NCBI GenBank assembly: GCA_035527455.1
Contig: DATLAN010000362.1
Location: 1 to 16,177, forward strand
Origin: DATLAN01 sp035527455
GTDB taxonomy: Bacteria > Planctomycetota > Planctomycetia > Pirellulales > Thermoguttaceae
Reading direction: 5' to 3'
Length of the DNA: 16,177 nt
The notes under the pieces are model-generated. The model made no database searches. It had not been told where the DNA came from and saw nothing but the letters and a program-made list of their open reading frames with translations. How positions within the stretch are numbered: the first letter of the stretch is position 1; every line of letters starts with the position of its first letter. The translations under genes were made by a program, and so were the position numbers. Of this stretch, positions 12,400-16,177 are shown piece after piece.

Positions 12400-13980
12400 T
12401 CAGAAGTTCTCGTTCGATACGAGTGGCTGCCGGGACATCCACATGCCCTTGAACTTCGCTGAACAATGTCCCCAGCCTTCGGCGATCCGGCGTTTCTCCT
12501 CGCACGACAGCAGGCGGTCCGACCGAACGGCTTCCAGGACGATCGCCGCCAGGACCAGCAACGCCACCCAGGGACCGAGGCAAATCGCCAGCGGGGCGGC
12601 CAGGATCACGCGGGTGCCCCGATCGACGCCGAAGCCCAGCAGGTGACTGAACCACAAGACCAGCACCAGCGCGACCGCGTTGGCCAGCGTCGTGGCCAGC
12701 ACGGCGCCGAGCAATCCCAGCCGCGGCAGCAGGAGGAGGTTCAGGCAGACGTTCACCACCAGCCCGACCAATAACGCCGCGCTTGCCAGATGGGCTTTCT
12801 CCGCACACCAGAGATAGTTGTGCGAAACCATGGTAATGCCCAACCAGATGCAGTAGGTCAAGGTCCACGGCAGCACGACCAACCCGCCGGCGAACTTGCC
12901 GCCGAACGCCACGCCGAACAACAACGGGGCGGCAAACATCACCGCCACTCCGCCGGCCGTCAGCCCGAAGGCCAGCAGCTTCCGGAACAAGCTCAGCCGG
13001 GCGGCGACCTGCCGGCGGCGTCCGGCTTCCCAGTCGTGGCTCAAGTGCGGCGTGATCATCGCGCCCAGCATCGCCGTGATCGACACCAACAGCAGCGGCA
13101 CCACCCGGGAGCTGTGATACTCGCCCACCAGGGCCAATGCCTCCGTGGCCGACAACCGCGAGTAGTGGATGATCATGTAGCGGTCGGCGATCTCGAACAG
13201 GTTCGTCAACAGGCTCACCAGCACGATCCACGACGCGAACGGCGCCAGCTTCGACCAGAGCTGCCGGCGGGGCAACGCGGCGCCGTCCGGCGGCATGACG
13301 CGCCACGCCCACCGCAATCGCCCGAAGGCCACCACCGAACAGATCAAGCAGGACGTGCCGTACGCGATCACCACGCTGGCCGCCGTCGCCCGCCACGCCA
13401 GCAACAATCCCACGCCCACCGAAGCGAACAGCAGACTGTTGGTCAGGTGCAAGCCGGCGACGAATCGGGCGTTGCGCAGGGCGTTGAACAGTTCGACCTG
13501 CGTATTGTACGCGATCACCGCCGCCAGGCTCACCGCCAGCAACACGATCAGGTCGCTCTGCGCGGGAGTGCCGAAGACCAGTTGCGAGAACCAACCCCGC
13601 GCCGCGTAGACCAGGACCACGGCGGGCACGGCCAGCACGACGCAAACCAGACCGACGTTCCGCAACAGCGCGCGGAGTTGGCCCCGTTGTCGGTAGTGTT
13701 CGATGTAGCGGCCGAACGTGCCCGGCAGGGCCAGCACGGCCAGCGGCGCGGCCAACAGCAGGAACCCGAACGCCATGTCCCACTGTCCCAGCTCCTCGGG
13801 CTCCAGCCAGCGGCAGAAGAGGACCGCCCGGCCGAAACCCACCACCCGCTGCACGGCGGTCAGCGTCAGGAGGATCACCACGCTCTCGGTCAACGTATCG
13901 GTGCGCAGGCCGCCAACCAGGGCCGGCGATTTCTCGCGGTCGGCTGAGAGAGATTCGTGATGGTGTTGCGAGGATTCCAC
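12400..13980 (-). CDS. Polysaccharide flippase (Wzx/MATE-like, MOP superfamily)
   Basis: The protein has 526 residues and about 12-14 hydrophobic helices. The first (ESVVILLTLTAVQRVVGFG, near 32-50) is followed by WLEPEELGQWDMAFGF, which matches the start of polysaccharide-biosynthesis flippases (Polysacc_synt/MATE-like family). These carry lipid-linked oligosaccharides across the inner membrane for O-antigen, exopolysaccharide or glycoprotein assembly. The soluble tail (about 490-526) is short and polar. GTG 13980 is the only good start before the first helix; the ribosome binding site is weak. No glycosyltransferase is adjacent, so this is not part of a compact polysaccharide locus in this window. 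The GNAT gene follows on the same strand and could act on the same glycan; that is inference. Confidence 0.88.
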   Translation of the reverse strand: MESSQHHHESLSADREKSPALVGGLRTDTLTESVVILLTLTAVQRVVGFGRAVLFCRWLEPEELGQWDMAFGFLLLAAPLAVLALPGTFGRYIEHYRQRGQLRALLRNVGLVCVVLAVPAVVLVYAARGWFSQLVFGTPAQSDLIVLLAVSLAAVIAYNTQVELFNALRNARFVAGLHLTNSLLFASVGVGLLLAWRATAASVVIAYGTSCLICSVVAFGRLRWAWRVMPPDGAALPRRQLWSKLAPFASWIVLVSLLTNLFEIADRYMIIHYSRLSATEALALVGEYHSSRVVPLLLVSITAMLGAMITPHLSHDWEAGRRRQVAARLSLFRKLLAFGLTAGGVAVMFAAPLLFGVAFGGKFAGGLVVLPWTLTYCIWLGITMVSHNYLWCAEKAHLASAALLVGLVVNVCLNLLLLPRLGLLGAVLATTLANAVALVLVLWFSHLLGFGVDRGTRVILAAPLAICLGPWVALLVLAAIVLEAVRSDRLLSCEEKRRIAEGWGHCSAKFKGMWMSRQPLVSNENF

Positions 13981-14052
13981 GCGAATTCGCCGAGTAGTTC
14001 CGATATGGCAACTCTCCCTCAGAATCCGCCGGATGCAAACGGCTTTTCCCCA

Positions 14053-14106
14053 GTAGCCATCTCGCTCCGCGAGATGAAGCCACGTCTCGCGGAGCGAGAC
14101 GGCTAC
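14053..14106. repeat. Inverted repeat with 22-base arms and GTAGC/GCTAC ends
   Basis: Arms 14053-14074 and 14085-14106 match with one mismatch across a ten-base loop. Each arm contains CTCGCTCCGCGAGA, itself nearly palindromic. The outer ends GTAGC and GCTAC are the same as in the repeat at 6545-6607, although the bodies differ. It lies in the 268-base gap between the divergent flippase and TerB-like genes. Confidence 0.85.
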
Positions 14107-14236
14107 ATTACGGTCGTAGGGATTACGACGGTCGAACCACCGCTTCGCAACCGGGCCGAAATTTCCCCCGAGCAGAATGCTATTGTTTCAATGGACTCTT
14201 GCCCGTCGCGAACCCACTGCATTTCCGCCCCGTCAC

Positions 14237-14240
14237 GGAG
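14237..14240 (+). promoter_or_regulatory. Ribosome binding site deciding the TerB-like start
   Basis: GGAG lies eight bases before GTG 14249. It favours this start over upstream in-frame starts, whose residues are poorly conserved in character. Confidence 0.55.
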
Positions 14241-14248
14241 AACGCCCG

Positions 14249-14656
14249 GTGAGCAGCTTCCATGAATTCCTCGCAGACGTGTTGGCCGACCGAAGAATCG
14301 ATGACGCGGAGGTCCCGCGAATCCGCGAGTACCTGTACGAGGACGGGCGCCTGAATCTCGACGACGTCAAGCTCCTGATCGAGATCTACTGCGGGGCGAT
14401 CCATTATTGCCCGGAGTTCGAGGACCTGTTCTTCTCCGTGCTGGAAGAGGTGATCCTCGACGACGGCCAGATCGAGCCGAGCGAGCAGTTTTATCTGCTG
14501 AAAATGCTCTACTCCGATCGGGAGATCCGCGATCGCGAGAAGGACCTGCTGCTGAAGCTCCGTGAAAGGGCCGAGCACGTCACGCCAGAGTTCGAGGCCC
14601 TCTGCGACGAGGCGCTGAAAGCCCATCCGACCGCCTGGAGCGTCGGCGGGCGGTAG
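14249..14656 (+). CDS. Small acidic TerB-like helical protein
   Basis: The product has 135 residues, is strongly acidic and mostly helical, and has no signal peptide or membrane helix, so it is cytoplasmic. Two similar segments can be seen: FLADVLADRRIDDAEVPRI through LYEDGRLNLDDVKLLIEIY (about 6-50), and FSVLEEVILDDGQIEPSEQF through MLYSDREIRDREKDLLLKL (about 67-110). The recurring (D)DG/RxI(D/E)xxE turn between helices is typical of TerB and related proteins of the tellurite-resistance and stress-signalling group. I do not recognise a specific family. GTG 14249 has the better ribosome binding site. It converges on the sulfatase with only seven bases between stops, so transcription of one may affect the other. 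Confidence 0.72.
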   Translation: MSSFHEFLADVLADRRIDDAEVPRIREYLYEDGRLNLDDVKLLIEIYCGAIHYCPEFEDLFFSVLEEVILDDGQIEPSEQFYLLKMLYSDREIRDREKDLLLKLRERAEHVTPEFEALCDEALKAHPTAWSVGGR

Positions 14657-14663
14657 CGTCCCG

Positions 14664-16160
<1,497 letters not shown>

Positions 16161-16168
16161 GTTTTTCG

Positions 16169-16173
16169 CTCCT
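16169..16173 (-). promoter_or_regulatory. Ribosome binding site of the sulfatase
   Basis: AGGAG on the minus strand, eight bases before ATG 16160. The promoter lies beyond the window edge. Confidence 0.6.
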
Positions 16174-16177
16174 GGAA

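Noticed and set aside
12275..14083. Long open frames overlapping the flippase in other frames, including a rightward one at 12790-13947
   Set aside because: Their composition is Arg/Gly- or Gln/His-rich with no domain. They are shadows of the flippase gene in high-GC DNA.

Overview
The window is GC-rich and looks like part of a planctomycete chromosome, probably from the Pirellulales. This rests on gene content: a secreted Cys-type sulfatase, a Tat-exported Gfo/Idh/MocA oxidoreductase, a DUF1570 protein with an HExxH motif, and a divergent DnaA next to short genes on both strands. Many intergenic gaps also hold GC-rich palindromic repeats. The phylum call is an inference; no rRNA or tRNA gene is visible to confirm it.

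Left third (1-5657, all rightward): the 3' part of a parallel beta-helix protein, then a two-module iron-type ABC permease that starts just after its stop. Next comes a gap carrying three copies of a palindromic repeat, a DUF1570 zinc-peptidase-like exported protein, and a Tat-signal oxidoreductase with its own likely promoter. A leftward thioredoxin-fold lipoprotein (5725-6144) converges on the oxidoreductase.

Middle (6145-9372): a 482-base gap with two unrelated inverted-repeat families and a possible promoter leads into a three-gene rightward cassette. The cassette is a NodU/CmcH-type O-carbamoyltransferase, an SxtJ-family membrane protein and a DUF5989 membrane micro-protein. These are the counterparts of the adjacent sxtI, sxtJ and sxtK genes of cyanobacterial saxitoxin clusters. 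No other toxin gene is present, so the trio looks like a portable carbamoylation module working at a membrane on an unknown substrate. A different palindromic repeat sits in front of each of the first two genes and between the second and third.

Right third (9409-16160): leftward dnaA has a near-consensus promoter, with an inverted repeat over the predicted start of transcription. Upstream of it lie a heptanucleotide tandem array, a two-domain GNAT acetyltransferase whose stop codon is in the last array unit, and a polysaccharide flippase. A small acidic TerB-like protein runs rightward and converges, with a 7-base gap, on a secreted sulfatase whose ribosome binding site is at the window edge.

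Functionally, several genes point to making, modifying or breaking down cell-surface or environmental glycans (flippase, possibly carbamoyltransferase, sulfatase, oxidoreductase, beta-helix protein). The window does not show that they form one pathway. I see no CRISPR array, transposase, tRNA or rRNA.
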